Positions 1 to 9,135 are shown, counted from the stretch's first letter. The stretch is DNA of 64,000 nt from Chloroflexota bacterium (GCA_018969295.1 JAGWYN010000011.1:49365-113364), one strand, 5' to 3'. Notes: generated from the letters alone by a model not told the origin. Numbers and translations: made by a program.

Positions 1-597
1 CTGGCAGAGCCGGCGCAGCTCTCGGCCGCTGTGCAGCTGGTGCAGCTGGCGACGCGTGCCGACGAAGAACGCTATCGGCCAGGAACTGTGGCCGCCGTGA
101 CCGGCTGGGGCTCTCTTGCCTCGGGGGGTCAATACCCTGACATCCTTCATGAGGTGAGCGTCGGCATCGTCGACCAGAATAGCTGCAACACCGCCTACTC
201 GACCCTGTTTGATATACCTGACTACATCACCGACCGCATGATCTGTGCTGGTTTTCCCGAAGGAGGCAAAGACTCCTGCCAGGGTGACAGCGGCGGCCCG
301 CTGGTCGTGCCCGACGGCATGGGGGGCTGGCTCCAGGTGGGCATCGTCAGTTGGGGATGGGCACCGGAAGACCAACCAAAGTGCGCAGCTGCCGGTTATC
401 CTGGCGTCTACGCCAGTGTGCCCACCCTGCTGAACTGGATCGAAGGACCCGGGCAGTCCACCTATATGGGACCAGAGTACGCCGAGGTCACCGATGGCAG
501 CGGGCGCCCGGGCCGCACCGCCCTCGGCTACGGCGCTCTCGTCAGCACGGTTGTCGGGCAGTGGGAGCGGGTTTTTCTGCCAACTGTCGCGAAGTAA
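1..597 (+). CDS. Trypsin-like serine protease (family S1), C-terminal part, 5' end outside the window
   Basis: The frame is open from the first base, so this is the 3' part of a longer gene. It carries the S1 active-site signature DSCQGDSGGPL, with the catalytic Ser codon at 289-291; the His and Asp of the triad lie upstream of the window. The cysteines at AYSTLF/MICAGF/DSCQGD fit the usual S1 disulfides. After the protease domain there is a tail of about 45 residues ending in ERVFLPTVAK, a Phe-Leu-Pro ending shared with two other secreted proteases in this window. It is presumably an exported endopeptidase. A strong hairpin follows the stop. The family call is secure; substrate is unknown. 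Confidence 0.93.
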   Translation: MAEPAQLSAAVQLVQLATRADEERYRPGTVAAVTGWGSLASGGQYPDILHEVSVGIVDQNSCNTAYSTLFDIPDYITDRMICAGFPEGGKDSCQGDSGGPLVVPDGMGGWLQVGIVSWGWAPEDQPKCAAAGYPGVYASVPTLLNWIEGPGQSTYMGPEYAEVTDGSGRPGRTALGYGALVSTVVGQWERVFLPTVAK

Positions 598-605
598 GTG
601 CACAA

Positions 606-656
606 AAATCAGGCTGGTGTGGAGAGGCTGGCAGCCTCTCCACACCAGCCTGATTT
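606..656 (+). terminator. Perfect 25-bp stem hairpin after the S1 protease gene
   Basis: Bases 606-630 and 632-656 are perfect reverse complements around one central base, starting 9 bases after the protease stop. There is no long T run, so it may end or stabilise the upstream transcript. The next gene has its own ribosome binding site 26 bases further on. Confidence 0.7.
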
Positions 657-695
657 CACCGTTTTGAGTCAATCACAAAACAAGGAGTGATTTCA

Positions 696-1970
696 ATGGT
701 ACAACCTGTACGAATCCCTACGCTTCTGCTCCTGCTGATTTTGCTCTGCGCAGCGTTGCCTGCCGCCACCCATGCTGCACCGACAACGCAGAGCCTTGTC
801 AGGGTGGAGACCACTGCAACTCTTTTGCGTCTGCGGCAAGGGCCAGGCCAGGATTTTGGCTATACTTTCGAGTTGCCTTATGGCACAGGATGTCAGGTGA
901 CCGGGCGTGGTTCCGACAGCCGCGGCGAAACTGACTGGTTTAATGTGTATTGTGACAAACAGGGAGTGGGATGGCTGAAGGAATCTTCAGAAGGTGTTCG
1001 ACTTCTGCGGTTCACCCAAGGCTCGAGAGATGCCGTACCCTGGATCGGTGGCGTGCAGCCGACTGCACCAGCCCCATGGCGCGCTGAGTTTTTCTCCAAT
1101 CGTGACCTGCGCACCGATTCTCTCGCTTTTGGCCTGGCCACAAACTGGGAACCCCTCGCCCGTGAACAGCTCAACGTCAACTGGGGATACAATGGGCCTG
1201 TCAACCCACTCGGCAATATGCCTTTCCCCGTCGATGATTTTTCAGCCCGGTTCACGCGAACTTTCAGCAATCTTGCACCCGGCAACTATCGGATCAGCGC
1301 ACGGGTCGACGATGGCGTGAGAATTTTCGTCAACAATCGACTCGAGATCGATGATTGGCGGCTGGGATCGGTTCGCCCGATCGACAAGATACTCCCCCTG
1401 GCCGGCGATACCTACGTCGTAGTGGAATACTTCGAGCAGGTTGGAGAGGCAATTTTGGAGTTCAGTCTCACGCCAGTGTCCACAAATTATGTGCCACCCG
1501 CTCCCTCGTCACCGCCAGCCTCCAATCTTCCAATTCCGACCGATGGCTGGCGTGTACAGTACTTTAATGGCACTTCGCCGGTGGGAACATCGGCGTATGA
1601 AACCACGATTGCCAACGCATGGGATGGCAGTAAGCTGAGTGAGAGCTGGGGACCCGGAGGGCCTCCAGGGGTTGCTTCAGACTATTTTTTCGTAAGGTAT
1701 GAAGGCAAGTTCTGGTTTGAGGCTGGGGACTATGGTTTCACAACGCAGAGCGACGATGGGGTGAGGGTCTGGGTAAATGATCTCAATCCGATCAACAAGT
1801 GGTGGGATGGTTGGAGCACAGAAACGGGAAACATACAACGGATCGGGCCAGGCTACCACACGGTTCGCATCGAATATTATGAGAAGACTGGCGATGCAAG
1901 TATCAAGGTTTGGTGGGCACCGCAGGGCCCATTTGGTTGTGCGAGTGCAGGTCAGTGCCCCAAAGGATAA
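696..1970 (+). CDS. Secreted protein with one SH3-like domain and two PA14-like domains
   Basis: An AAGGAG at 682-687 sits 8-9 bases before ATG 696, which I prefer over the in-frame GTG at 687. The 424-residue product has a signal peptide (hydrophobic run, cleavage near THAA, residue 28). A bacterial SH3-type domain follows at about 33-105 (RLRQGPG, WFNVYC, GVGWLK). Two PA14-like beta-sandwich modules follow at about 125-260 and 285-412, each with the typical DDGVR(I/V)(F/W)VN turn. A Pro/Ser linker separates the modules. PA14 modules usually bind carbohydrate, so cell-wall or glycan binding outside the cell is likely; no catalytic domain is visible. It may be cotranscribed with the lipoprotein gene 27 bases downstream. 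Confidence 0.85.
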   Translation: MVQPVRIPTLLLLLILLCAALPAATHAAPTTQSLVRVETTATLLRLRQGPGQDFGYTFELPYGTGCQVTGRGSDSRGETDWFNVYCDKQGVGWLKESSEGVRLLRFTQGSRDAVPWIGGVQPTAPAPWRAEFFSNRDLRTDSLAFGLATNWEPLAREQLNVNWGYNGPVNPLGNMPFPVDDFSARFTRTFSNLAPGNYRISARVDDGVRIFVNNRLEIDDWRLGSVRPIDKILPLAGDTYVVVEYFEQVGEAILEFSLTPVSTNYVPPAPSSPPASNLPIPTDGWRVQYFNGTSPVGTSAYETTIANAWDGSKLSESWGPGGPPGVASDYFFVRYEGKFWFEAGDYGFTTQSDDGVRVWVNDLNPINKWWDGWSTETGNIQRIGPGYHTVRIEYYEKTGDASIKVWWAPQGPFGCASAGQCPKG

Positions 1971-1997
1971 TCAGCCGTACTTTTGGAGAGACAACAG

Positions 1998-4394
1998 ATG
2001 ATCCACAGATCTTTTTTCTACCTGTTCAGCCTGATCGCCGCAGGGATGCTGCTTGTGGCCTGTGGCGGTGCCGAACCCACGCCGACGGCGACGCCACAGC
2101 CAGCACAGCCCACCTTTACCCCGACGACGGCACCGCAAGCGCCGGCAGCGACACTGGCCACACCGGCGGCGGCACAGACTCCCTCTGCGCCCGCAGCGTT
2201 CGCCCTGCCCGCCCCGCTCTATTACATCGATCGCGCCTCCGGCCAGATCATGCGCATGGAGCGCGACGCGACCACCGTGACGCAGCTCACCAACGAAGGT
2301 GCTTCGATCACAGCCTTCGATGTCGCACCCGTCTCTGGCGACCTGGTCTATGTCACCAATAACAGCCTTGTTCAGACCGACGCACGCGGCGGGAACCGCG
2401 TGGTCAAGCTCCAAGGGCCGTCCTTGATCGACGACGGCAGCCCGAATCCCTTCCCCGGCGTCTTTGTCCGCGCTCCTCGCTTCTCCCCCGATGGGCAGTC
2501 CATTGTCTTTGGGCTGGGAAATCTCTACCTGATGGCAGCCGGCCCCACCACCGACTACCAGATTCTGATTCCGGCCGCAGTGCAGGAATCGTGGACGCAG
2601 GAGTTCTGGCCCGCCAGCTGGTCGCCAGACGGACAGCGGCTGCTGGTCTACGGCTCCGCAGGTGGCCCACCGGTCAGCTTCCTCCACACCCTGGCGGACG
2701 GGACAACCCTGCCGCTCCAGTCCCCTATCCTGGAACGTACAGTTTGGGGGGCCGATGGGCGCACACTCTATGCCAGCGGGGCTTCTCTTGGCTTCATCTA
2801 CGACCTGGAACCCGGTCTGGCGCGCATCGATGCAGCCTCCGGCGCCGTGACCAAGCTGCTGCGCTACGAGTCGACAGCGCCTGGTGCGAGTGGAACGCTG
2901 GCCGCCGCTGTGTATGCGGGGGAGGATGGCCGCCTTCAGGCCTACACTGCCGTCTACACAAACCCGGCTTCCCCAGAGAATGCACCGCCGCCCTTTGCGC
3001 TGCACACCGTTGACACTGCGACCGGCGCGCTCACCCCACTCGTGGCACCGCCACTTACCACAGAGCAGTTGTCCAGCGTCGCGTGGGCGCCAGGCGGCGC
3101 GGGTCTGGTCTACCTGGATCAAATGGAAGCGATCCCTGTCCCCGGCGGCGCATTGCAGGGCGGCCAGTTGTTCTGGGCCGGCGTGGGCGAAAACAGCAGC
3201 CGACCGCTGGGCGTCGCCGGCAGTGCACCGCAGTGGCTGCAAGAGACGTACAGCCCCTTTCTGACGCCCATTGTCGTCGGTGCTGCTGCGGTTTCGCCTC
3301 CACAGCCGGCAGCGCCACAGCCGGCCGCCCCACAGCCGGCAGCCCCACAGCCGGCAGCCCCACAGCCGGCAGCGCCGGCCAACGTGCCCGACCGCATCGT
3401 TGACAACCGCGACCCGGCTGTCGAAAAAAATGGCGACTGGTATACCAACAGCGGTGGTCAGGACTACGGCGGCGACTGCCTGTGGACGCCCCCCAACGGC
3501 GGCTATCTGATTGTGCGCCCCAGGCTTCCGGTGGCAGGCTACTATACCCTGGCGGCATGGTCCTGCGGCGATCCCAACGGAGACCACGCCCCCTCTTCAA
3601 TGGCGCTGCTGGCCAGTGAGGGCGATCTGCTCCAAAATACCCCAGAATGGACCCCTGACTTCCTGGTGGATCCAAATCAGGCGGTCGGGCAGTGGCAGGA
3701 GCTGGGCACCTATTTCCTCAAGCCAGATGCCTACCTGGTGGTGCATGCCGGCCAGCACGGCAATGCGATCTTCGATGCCGTGCGCTTCAGCTACCAGCCA
3801 GAACAGAGCGGCCCGGTCCCCGTGCCGACGCCAACGCCCCGCGTGAGCAACCAGCCACCGTCGCCGCTCGAACAGCTGGTGTTGGGGGATTTCCGACGGC
3901 GACTCAACCGGTTCAACAGCAGCCCACAACTCAACTTCGAATCGACCACCTTCGACGACTGCGCCACCTTTCCGCGTCCAGACTGCGGCGGGCAGCGTGC
4001 AGGGAGACGCGTGGTGGTCACGCATCAGGGTCTGCAATTGGTCTATCGCGTCAGCGAGGATCTTCAGCTGATCAACCTGGAACCCAATCCTGCCCTGCGC
4101 GAGCTGCAGTGGCTGTACCTGGTCGTCGGTTCAACCCCATCCGATCAACTCCACGCCTACCGCTATGCTGGCGCCGACGGCAGCTGGCGGCTCTTCAGCG
4201 TGGACGCGTCCAGCCCCCGCGGGGGGGCCCCGGCTGGGCCCGCAGATGGCGCACGGCTCGAACAGCTGGCAGATCGATACGGTATTGTCCAAACGCCAGA
4301 GTTCAAGCTTTTCGGACGGGGACAAGAGATGCTGGTGAGCCAGGAAGATCGTGCATGGATTTTGAATTTGTTGACAACAATGCCTGAAGGATGA
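1998..4394 (+). CDS. Lipoprotein with a TolB/WD40-like propeller and C-terminal beta domains
   Basis: ATG 1998 follows GGAGAG at 1985-1990 with good spacing. The 798-residue protein begins with a lipoprotein signal (lipobox LVAC, lipidated Cys22) and a Thr/Pro-rich spacer, so it should be anchored at the outer face of the membrane. Residues of about 75-430 contain repeated propeller blades (FSPDGQSIVFG, WSPDGQRLLVY, WAPGGAGLVYL). A Gln-Pro-Ala-Ala-Pro repeat follows, then a domain with several Trp/Gly-rich strands (about 470-610) and a C-terminal domain of about 160 residues that I do not recognise. Role unknown; propellers of this kind are usually binding scaffolds. Confidence 0.85.
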   Translation: MIHRSFFYLFSLIAAGMLLVACGGAEPTPTATPQPAQPTFTPTTAPQAPAATLATPAAAQTPSAPAAFALPAPLYYIDRASGQIMRMERDATTVTQLTNEGASITAFDVAPVSGDLVYVTNNSLVQTDARGGNRVVKLQGPSLIDDGSPNPFPGVFVRAPRFSPDGQSIVFGLGNLYLMAAGPTTDYQILIPAAVQESWTQEFWPASWSPDGQRLLVYGSAGGPPVSFLHTLADGTTLPLQSPILERTVWGADGRTLYASGASLGFIYDLEPGLARIDAASGAVTKLLRYESTAPGASGTLAAAVYAGEDGRLQAYTAVYTNPASPENAPPPFALHTVDTATGALTPLVAPPLTTEQLSSVAWAPGGAGLVYLDQMEAIPVPGGALQGGQLFWAGVGENSSRPLGVAGSAPQWLQETYSPFLTPIVVGAAAVSPPQPAAPQPAAPQPAAPQPAAPQPAAPANVPDRIVDNRDPAVEKNGDWYTNSGGQDYGGDCLWTPPNGGYLIVRPRLPVAGYYTLAAWSCGDPNGDHAPSSMALLASEGDLLQNTPEWTPDFLVDPNQAVGQWQELGTYFLKPDAYLVVHAGQHGNAIFDAVRFSYQPEQSGPVPVPTPTPRVSNQPPSPLEQLVLGDFRRRLNRFNSSPQLNFESTTFDDCATFPRPDCGGQRAGRRVVVTHQGLQLVYRVSEDLQLINLEPNPALRELQWLYLVVGSTPSDQLHAYRYAGADGSWRLFSVDASSPRGGAPAGPADGARLEQLADRYGIVQTPEFKLFGRGQEMLVSQEDRAWILNLLTTMPEG
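3301..3375 (+). repeat. 15-bp tandem repeat, five copies, in the lipoprotein gene
   Basis: Five units of cacagccggcagccc, with small variants, run from 3301 to 3375 and encode a PAAPQ-type linker between the propeller and the C-terminal domains. The unit length is a multiple of three, so copy-number changes would keep the frame. Confidence 0.9.
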
Positions 4395-4642
4395 CCCGTT
4401 TACCTGACTGTGGAAGCACAGAATGCAGCCTGGCTGCACACGTCGCAGATCAACAAGATCGGGGTAGGCGATATCCGGCAGGAACTCTATCTGCCTGTAA
4501 TCAACCGGTAAGTCCAGTTTGCCTGGTTGGCTGGTGTGCCGCTGTGACCGCACGTGCACAATTGCATGCTGTATGCAACAGGGGTCCCTCGCATCAGACG
4601 GCCTATACGGTTCATCTCCATCGGTCTGGTCTACTGCGTTCT

Positions 4643-5422
4643 CTATTTCTTCAATTCAAAAAGCTTGACCAAAAAGTCGCGCACAGCAGCAACAGATGGT
4701 ATTATCATGCTTTCTCCTTCTAGCCAACGGTTATCTTGAATCGAAACTTGAATTGCCTTCCCTGGTTTCAGGATGCTTGCTATAGTGCTGACATGCGCCT
4801 TTTTCTGACCGGCAGGTTTGTTATACTCTTGTAAATCTCCTGGCGTGAATTGGCTTGGCTCGATCTCCTGAAGGTAGTTGCGAGCCGCATCAAAAACAGA
4901 TGTATAGTTGACCTGAGCACACTGAAGAAGTATATCCTCCAACGTTCCGGAAGCTTGGTTGTCAGGTAAAACATAGATCCCAAAGGACGGATGTGTGCCT
5001 GCAACTTCCCCAGGATTCGCAGGAATCGGTAGGTCAATGTCTTGTTTCTTAAGTTCGACCAACAAACTACTGAAGCGTTGTTGGGGGGGGTGCTCTACGT
5101 CCGCATCCAGTATGAAACCATAGCTGGCAATTTGATTGTGATTCAGTACAGCGCAGGTTTCGTCGAGCATCTCGACCAGGCGGGTAATGCCTTGCGCACC
5201 ATGAATCGCGATGGAGTGTGTCTCGTTTTCAAGAAAGACTGGCACTGGCACGCGCTTGAGCAGATTGTCATTGATGGGGAATATCTTGGGGATAACAGCT
5301 TCCCAAAACGGGTCTAAATACCGTTTGTAGGTAATGCGGCGCAGGCCATACTCCCTCAAGAGTCGGGCTGCGAACTCAATGTCATGCGGCCCCTCAACTA
5401 CCAAATATCCGTATCGTTTCAT
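4643..5422 (-). CDS. Toprim-like DUF3226-type protein, partner of the adjacent AAA ATPase
   Basis: The 259-residue protein starts MKRYGYLVVEGPHD, a Toprim-type first motif with Glu10, followed by an acidic DxD motif (LDADVE, Asp106 and Asp108). The segment LPDNQASGTLEDILL (about 152-166) is typical of the DUF3226 family as I recall it. Toprim folds use these acidic residues to bind metal in nucleases, primases and topoisomerases. The gene starts 3 bases after the stop of the AAA ATPase gene, so the two are almost certainly one operon. The pair is AT-richer than its surroundings and lies beside transposase debris, which suggests horizontal transfer. By analogy with OLD-type and PARIS systems, a nuclease or effector role is an inference. 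Confidence 0.75.
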   Translation of the reverse strand: MKRYGYLVVEGPHDIEFAARLLREYGLRRITYKRYLDPFWEAVIPKIFPINDNLLKRVPVPVFLENETHSIAIHGAQGITRLVEMLDETCAVLNHNQIASYGFILDADVEHPPQQRFSSLLVELKKQDIDLPIPANPGEVAGTHPSFGIYVLPDNQASGTLEDILLQCAQVNYTSVFDAARNYLQEIEPSQFTPGDLQEYNKPAGQKKAHVSTIASILKPGKAIQVSIQDNRWLEGESMIIPSVAAVRDFLVKLFELKK

Positions 5423-5425
5423 TGT

Positions 5426-6553
5426 CTACCTCACATCAAGGCCACGCTCACTGCGCAGGCGAGCCAGCAGTTCACTACTGTAGCGCTTTGTTGGCTCTCC
5501 AGGTTGCCCGAGTCGATAGCACACGAGATGATCTGGCGCGTTGTTGTGCACTTCCAGTAAGGCATCGACGGCCTCTAGACTATGTGTAGTGGCGAACAGT
5601 TGCACATTGTACCGTTGACAAGCAGCGAACAGCCACTGGTAGACTTTATTCAGGACAGAAATGTGAATTGCCGTCTCGATCTCGTCAATCAGCAAGACAC
5701 CATCTTTGACTTGGGGCAATGTAAGCGCCATCATGATGACTCGTCGCACACCATCACCAAAAACGCTTAATGGTGTCAAACCAGTCTTTTTGTGATCCAC
5801 ATACAGGCTCGTTCCACTTGTTTCGATGAGTTGAAGCCCAAGAATTCCCGAATCAAATTGACGAATTGGTTCGAGCACCTCTTCAACTTCTCTGTTGAGC
5901 GCTGCCCTGCTAAATCGCTCAATCTGAGATCTTTCTGTGCGATGCGAAACCGGTGTAAGCGTCCTGACTGGTAAAGAGAATGAATCTGGTGACTTTGGTC
6001 GATAGAAGAATGGGGCTGCTTCCCAAAAGATAAAGTTGGATTCCAGTTGCTTTGTGGGCTCAGTCACAAAAAACAAGTCATCAATTTCAGCATCGATTTT
6101 GACCTGCAATTCAGCACCCTGATAGGTTTCGTCAGGTTCTCTGGGCAGAGACCGCCATTGAGTACGGGACAGTGTGGCTTCATCCGGTACGCCGCGGATT
6201 TCCTGGTATTGTGCAAAAACGGATTTCACACAAAATGCGCCGTCGGCATGCATCTCAGTCTGTCCGTGATATAACCCACTTGAGGACTGATCAATCGTTT
6301 GCGGGAACAGCCAGCGCAAAGAAGACAGGCGTACGATCTGGGTTGTTCCGCCAACTGTCTCGCGCCGTCGGGCAGTGCTCAGCCATTCTATCGGATCAAA
6401 TGGGCAACAGAAGGTGGCGATAGCCTCCAACACTGACGTCTTCCCAGAATTGTTGGCGCCAACGAACAGATTGACTGGTCCCAGGCGGTTGAGTTCCAAA
6501 TCTCGCAATCCCCGGAATTGTTTGACTTTTATGTTCTCTAAGTGTTGTGCCAT
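5426..6553 (-). CDS. AAA15/AAA_21-type ATPase (OLD/RecF-like ABC ATPase)
   Basis: I place the start at ATG 6553 (AGGAAAG upstream); the longer open frame is antisense to transposase debris. The 375-residue product has the SMC/RecF-like N-terminus KQFRGLRDLELNRLG, Walker A GANNSGKTS (32-40), a long central insert, a signature-like SVFGDGVRR (264-271), Walker B LLIDEIE (Asp290, Glu291) and the switch His in ATTHS (321-325). This layout is that of overcoming-lysogenisation-defect/AAA15 ATPases, which in several defence systems sense phage and regulate a nuclease. It has no Toprim domain of its own; that activity seems supplied by the gene directly downstream. No catalytic ATPase residue looks lost. 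Confidence 0.85.
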   Translation of the reverse strand: MAQHLENIKVKQFRGLRDLELNRLGPVNLFVGANNSGKTSVLEAIATFCCPFDPIEWLSTARRRETVGGTTQIVRLSSLRWLFPQTIDQSSSGLYHGQTEMHADGAFCVKSVFAQYQEIRGVPDEATLSRTQWRSLPREPDETYQGAELQVKIDAEIDDLFFVTEPTKQLESNFIFWEAAPFFYRPKSPDSFSLPVRTLTPVSHRTERSQIERFSRAALNREVEEVLEPIRQFDSGILGLQLIETSGTSLYVDHKKTGLTPLSVFGDGVRRVIMMALTLPQVKDGVLLIDEIETAIHISVLNKVYQWLFAACQRYNVQLFATTHSLEAVDALLEVHNNAPDHLVCYRLGQPGEPTKRYSSELLARLRSERGLDVR

Positions 6554-6611
6554 CAGCGACTTTCCTTTGCCCTGGTGAGAATGCCCACAAGATTGTACTA
6601 CAGCTTTAGGG

Positions 6612-6806
6612 GATTCTGTTCCATCAGCACAATGTACCGAATCCTGGCTGAGCATGGCGAGGCGAACAAACGCCGGGCGCAGCAGACACATCCCACCAAC
6701 ATGCGGCCCGGGCCGCTGGCGACAGCGCAAAATCAGGTCTGGAGTTGGGACATCACCTGGCTGCGAGGACCGGACAAATGGCAGCACTTCTCTCTGTATG
6801 TCACTG
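6612..6806 (+). pseudogene. IS3-type transposase (integrase core) fragment
   Basis: One frame reads CSISTMYRILAEHGE, then ATAQNQVWSWDITWL and LRGPDKW, the region around the first catalytic Asp of an IS3-family OrfB transposase. After SLYV at about 6806 similarity stops, and the second Asp and the Glu of the DDE triad are absent. There is no start codon of its own and no recognisable terminal repeat. It is a dead scrap, about 65 codons long, between the AAA ATPase gene and the VWA gene. Confidence 0.75.
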
Positions 6807-6842
6807 AGTTTCCTGACAGCTCTCCACCCGCCATCGCCGCCT

Positions 6843-9020
6843 TTACCGGGCTGTGACGCGCACTGCGCTCTCCGGCCCGGTCACCACAACCAGCTCCGCA
6901 GAGATCGCCAGCCACTGCGCCATCTCCGGCTCCGCCAACAGGTCAAAATAGGCGTCGCTGCCCAGCACCACCGTCGTCACAGCCATCGTCTCCACAAAGC
7001 CCGTGTCCACCCAGAGCGCCCCCTCACTGCCCTCCTCGGCCAGATAGCCGCGCAGCACAAAACTCCGGCCAGCCACATACCGCACAGTGGCGGCCGTCCC
7101 CACGGCCACCTCGGCCTGCTGCAGCGCCGCCCGAGCCTGGCTGGCAGCCACAGCCGCTTCGCCTGCGGCCGGAGCCGCATACATTTGGTCGGCCTGCGCC
7201 AGCGCCTCCGAATGCAGCTGCTCAGACGAAACCCCCAACTCCGCCAATGGAATTTCTTCCCCAGGCCGCAACGGCTCCAACACCAAAGAGGAGGTGTAGG
7301 GCGTCACAATCCCATAACGCACCCCCAGCTGCGTGATCTCTTCCACCAGCTCCGGGTCAGGCCCGTTGCGCCGGATCAGAGAAAGCAGCTGCCCTATCTG
7401 ACGCATGGCCCACAGCCGCGCCACCGCCGGGTTGCCGCCCCCCACCACCAGCGTGCGCTCCGGGTAGACATACAGGCGTGCTTTGCCGTTGACCTCCCCC
7501 GCCAACGCCACCTCCCCCGTCCCCCCCGCTGTGTAGCGCCCAACCGCCACCAGCTGACGCCCGGCAAAAAGATCGGGCAACGGGTCGGGCGACAACGCAG
7601 TGACCGTGAAAGGCGCCCCAAACGCAAGCTCGATCTCCGCCAGCACCGGCGTGCTCACCTGCGCATAGAAGGCCCCGACCGCCTCGTCGATCGCCGCATC
7701 AGGCGCCACATAGTGGCTCCCCCCACGCAGCTCCGCCGCCAAAATGTCGAGCAGATCCGTGTTGACATCGTAGCCCACCCCAAACGTGAAGAGACGAGGC
7801 GTCCGCTCGGCCGGCAAATGGCCCAGAGCGTTGCGCACAATCGCGTCGACCTCCGTTTCCCCCTGGGTCGGCTGGCCGTCGGTCACAAACAAAATATAGG
7901 CCGGGCGGGCAGACTCCCCCTCCGCCACCTGTGCCAACGCCTCCAACAACGCCCGGTTGATGTCGGTGGAGCCCACTGCACGCAGCCCCTCAAGCCAGCG
8001 CACCGCCTCCCGCTGCCCAACACCATCAACCGGCTGAAGCGCCTCCCGCCACAGCGCAACACCGCTGCTGAACGCCACCAGGTTGAAACGATCGCCAGGA
8101 CGGAGCGACTCAACAATCGACTGGACAGCCGCACGAGCTTGTTCCAGCTTGGCCTTGCGCATCGACCCGGAAACATCCAACACCACCACCAGATCCCGCT
8201 CGACAATCTCTTCCCCAGCCAGACCTGGCGCTGCCAGCAGCACAAAGTAGCCCTCTTCGCCGGCAGGTTTGTAGGAAAGCAGGCTCAACCCAACCGCCCG
8301 GTCGTCCGTGCCCCAATACAGGTCAAAGTCGTTGGCTGGCAGTTCACCCGCCGTGCTGTAAGTGACGGTCGCATGGTCGTCCGCACTGCGCTCAACGCTG
8401 CTCGGAAAATTCGGGGTGTAGAGCGCACGCAACCCTGACGCCGTCTGCAGATCCACCCGGATCGAAATTTCTTGCGCCCCCACCTGGCCCAGATGGCGCA
8501 GGCGCAACGGAACATGGAAGTGGAACAGCCCGTCGACCGGCTCAACCCAATAGGTGTAGACAAACGACACCGTGCGCGTCTCACCCGGTGGAATGGGAAA
8601 GACGCTGGTCTGAAAAATACCCCGCTCCCAATACTCCAGCAGCGCCGGGTCCCGTTGAGCCCGGACGATCTGTTCGTAGATGCGGCGAGCCTCCTCCCGG
8701 TCGAGCACACGCCCTTCCAACACAGCGCCATCCACCGTCATCTCGACGTCGGAGACCGCAGCGTCAGCTGGCAACGGGAAAAGATAGACCCCCTCAGCGA
8801 CCTGCCCGGAACGGTTGCGCAGCAGCTGGGTGACCTGCACCTCCACCAGCGGCCCGTCCACCACCGCCTCGACGCTGTGACGCTCGACCACAACCTGACG
8901 CGCCAGCAGCGGCGCAGGAGGCAATTCTCCCTGCGCAGAAATGCCCTGCGCGCCCCACAGACCCGCCAGAAACACAGCCCCTATCCAAATTTTCTGCCAG
9001 AGAAGTCGTCCCCATCGCAT
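6843..9020 (-). CDS. Exported VIT and von Willebrand factor A domain protein
   Basis: The 725-residue protein (ATG 9020) has a signal peptide (residues 1-30). A VIT domain follows at about 40-165 (VYLFPLPADAAVSDVEM, FPIPPGETRTVSF), then a VWA domain at about 276-450 with an intact MIDAS motif DVSGSM (Asp282, Ser284, Ser286). The architecture matches inter-alpha-trypsin-inhibitor-like proteins of bacteria, which bind metal-dependent ligands outside the cytoplasm. There is no LPxTG motif or obvious C-terminal membrane anchor. The start is unusual: its GGAGG is buried in a perfect hairpin just upstream, and an alternative ATG at 9035 inside that hairpin has no ribosome binding site. It is the second gene after the subtilase on the same strand. 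Confidence 0.88.
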   Translation of the reverse strand: MRWGRLLWQKIWIGAVFLAGLWGAQGISAQGELPPAPLLARQVVVERHSVEAVVDGPLVEVQVTQLLRNRSGQVAEGVYLFPLPADAAVSDVEMTVDGAVLEGRVLDREEARRIYEQIVRAQRDPALLEYWERGIFQTSVFPIPPGETRTVSFVYTYWVEPVDGLFHFHVPLRLRHLGQVGAQEISIRVDLQTASGLRALYTPNFPSSVERSADDHATVTYSTAGELPANDFDLYWGTDDRAVGLSLLSYKPAGEEGYFVLLAAPGLAGEEIVERDLVVVLDVSGSMRKAKLEQARAAVQSIVESLRPGDRFNLVAFSSGVALWREALQPVDGVGQREAVRWLEGLRAVGSTDINRALLEALAQVAEGESARPAYILFVTDGQPTQGETEVDAIVRNALGHLPAERTPRLFTFGVGYDVNTDLLDILAAELRGGSHYVAPDAAIDEAVGAFYAQVSTPVLAEIELAFGAPFTVTALSPDPLPDLFAGRQLVAVGRYTAGGTGEVALAGEVNGKARLYVYPERTLVVGGGNPAVARLWAMRQIGQLLSLIRRNGPDPELVEEITQLGVRYGIVTPYTSSLVLEPLRPGEEIPLAELGVSSEQLHSEALAQADQMYAAPAAGEAAVAASQARAALQQAEVAVGTAATVRYVAGRSFVLRGYLAEEGSEGALWVDTGFVETMAVTTVVLGSDAYFDLLAEPEMAQWLAISAELVVVTGPESAVRVTAR

Positions 9021-9024
9021 AGCC

Positions 9025-9071
9025 GCCTCCGTCATTGGGTGTGAAGAACGATCACACCCAATGACGGAGGC
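9025..9071 (-). promoter_or_regulatory. Perfect 20-bp hairpin covering the ribosome binding site of the VWA gene
   Basis: Bases 9025-9044 and 9052-9071 are perfect reverse complements with a 7-base loop. Read on the minus strand, the 3' arm ends in GGAGGC, followed by GGCT and then ATG 9020, so the hairpin pairs the ribosome binding site. It also lies 65 bases after the stop of the upstream subtilase gene, so it may act as a 3' end or processing stem for that transcript. There is no T run after it. Confidence 0.7.
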
Positions 9072-9135
9072 AAGAGGACAAATGTTCCAAGAAGTAGAAC
9101 TGCCCTTTCCTGCCCCCTGGGATTGGGGGGTCAGG

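Noticed and set aside
1971..3587. 538-codon open frame antisense to the lipoprotein gene
   Set aside because: The product is Arg/Gly/Cys-rich, typical of a shadow of a GC-rich gene; the plus-strand frame has a lipoprotein signal and propeller repeats.
4395..4642. Convergent gap searched for a terminator or small RNA
   Set aside because: I saw no strong inverted repeat or T run; only short shadow frames.
6654..8438. 594-codon plus-strand frame opposite the VWA gene
   Set aside because: His/Arg/Pro-rich shadow translation with no domain; the minus-strand VIT/VWA gene is unambiguous.
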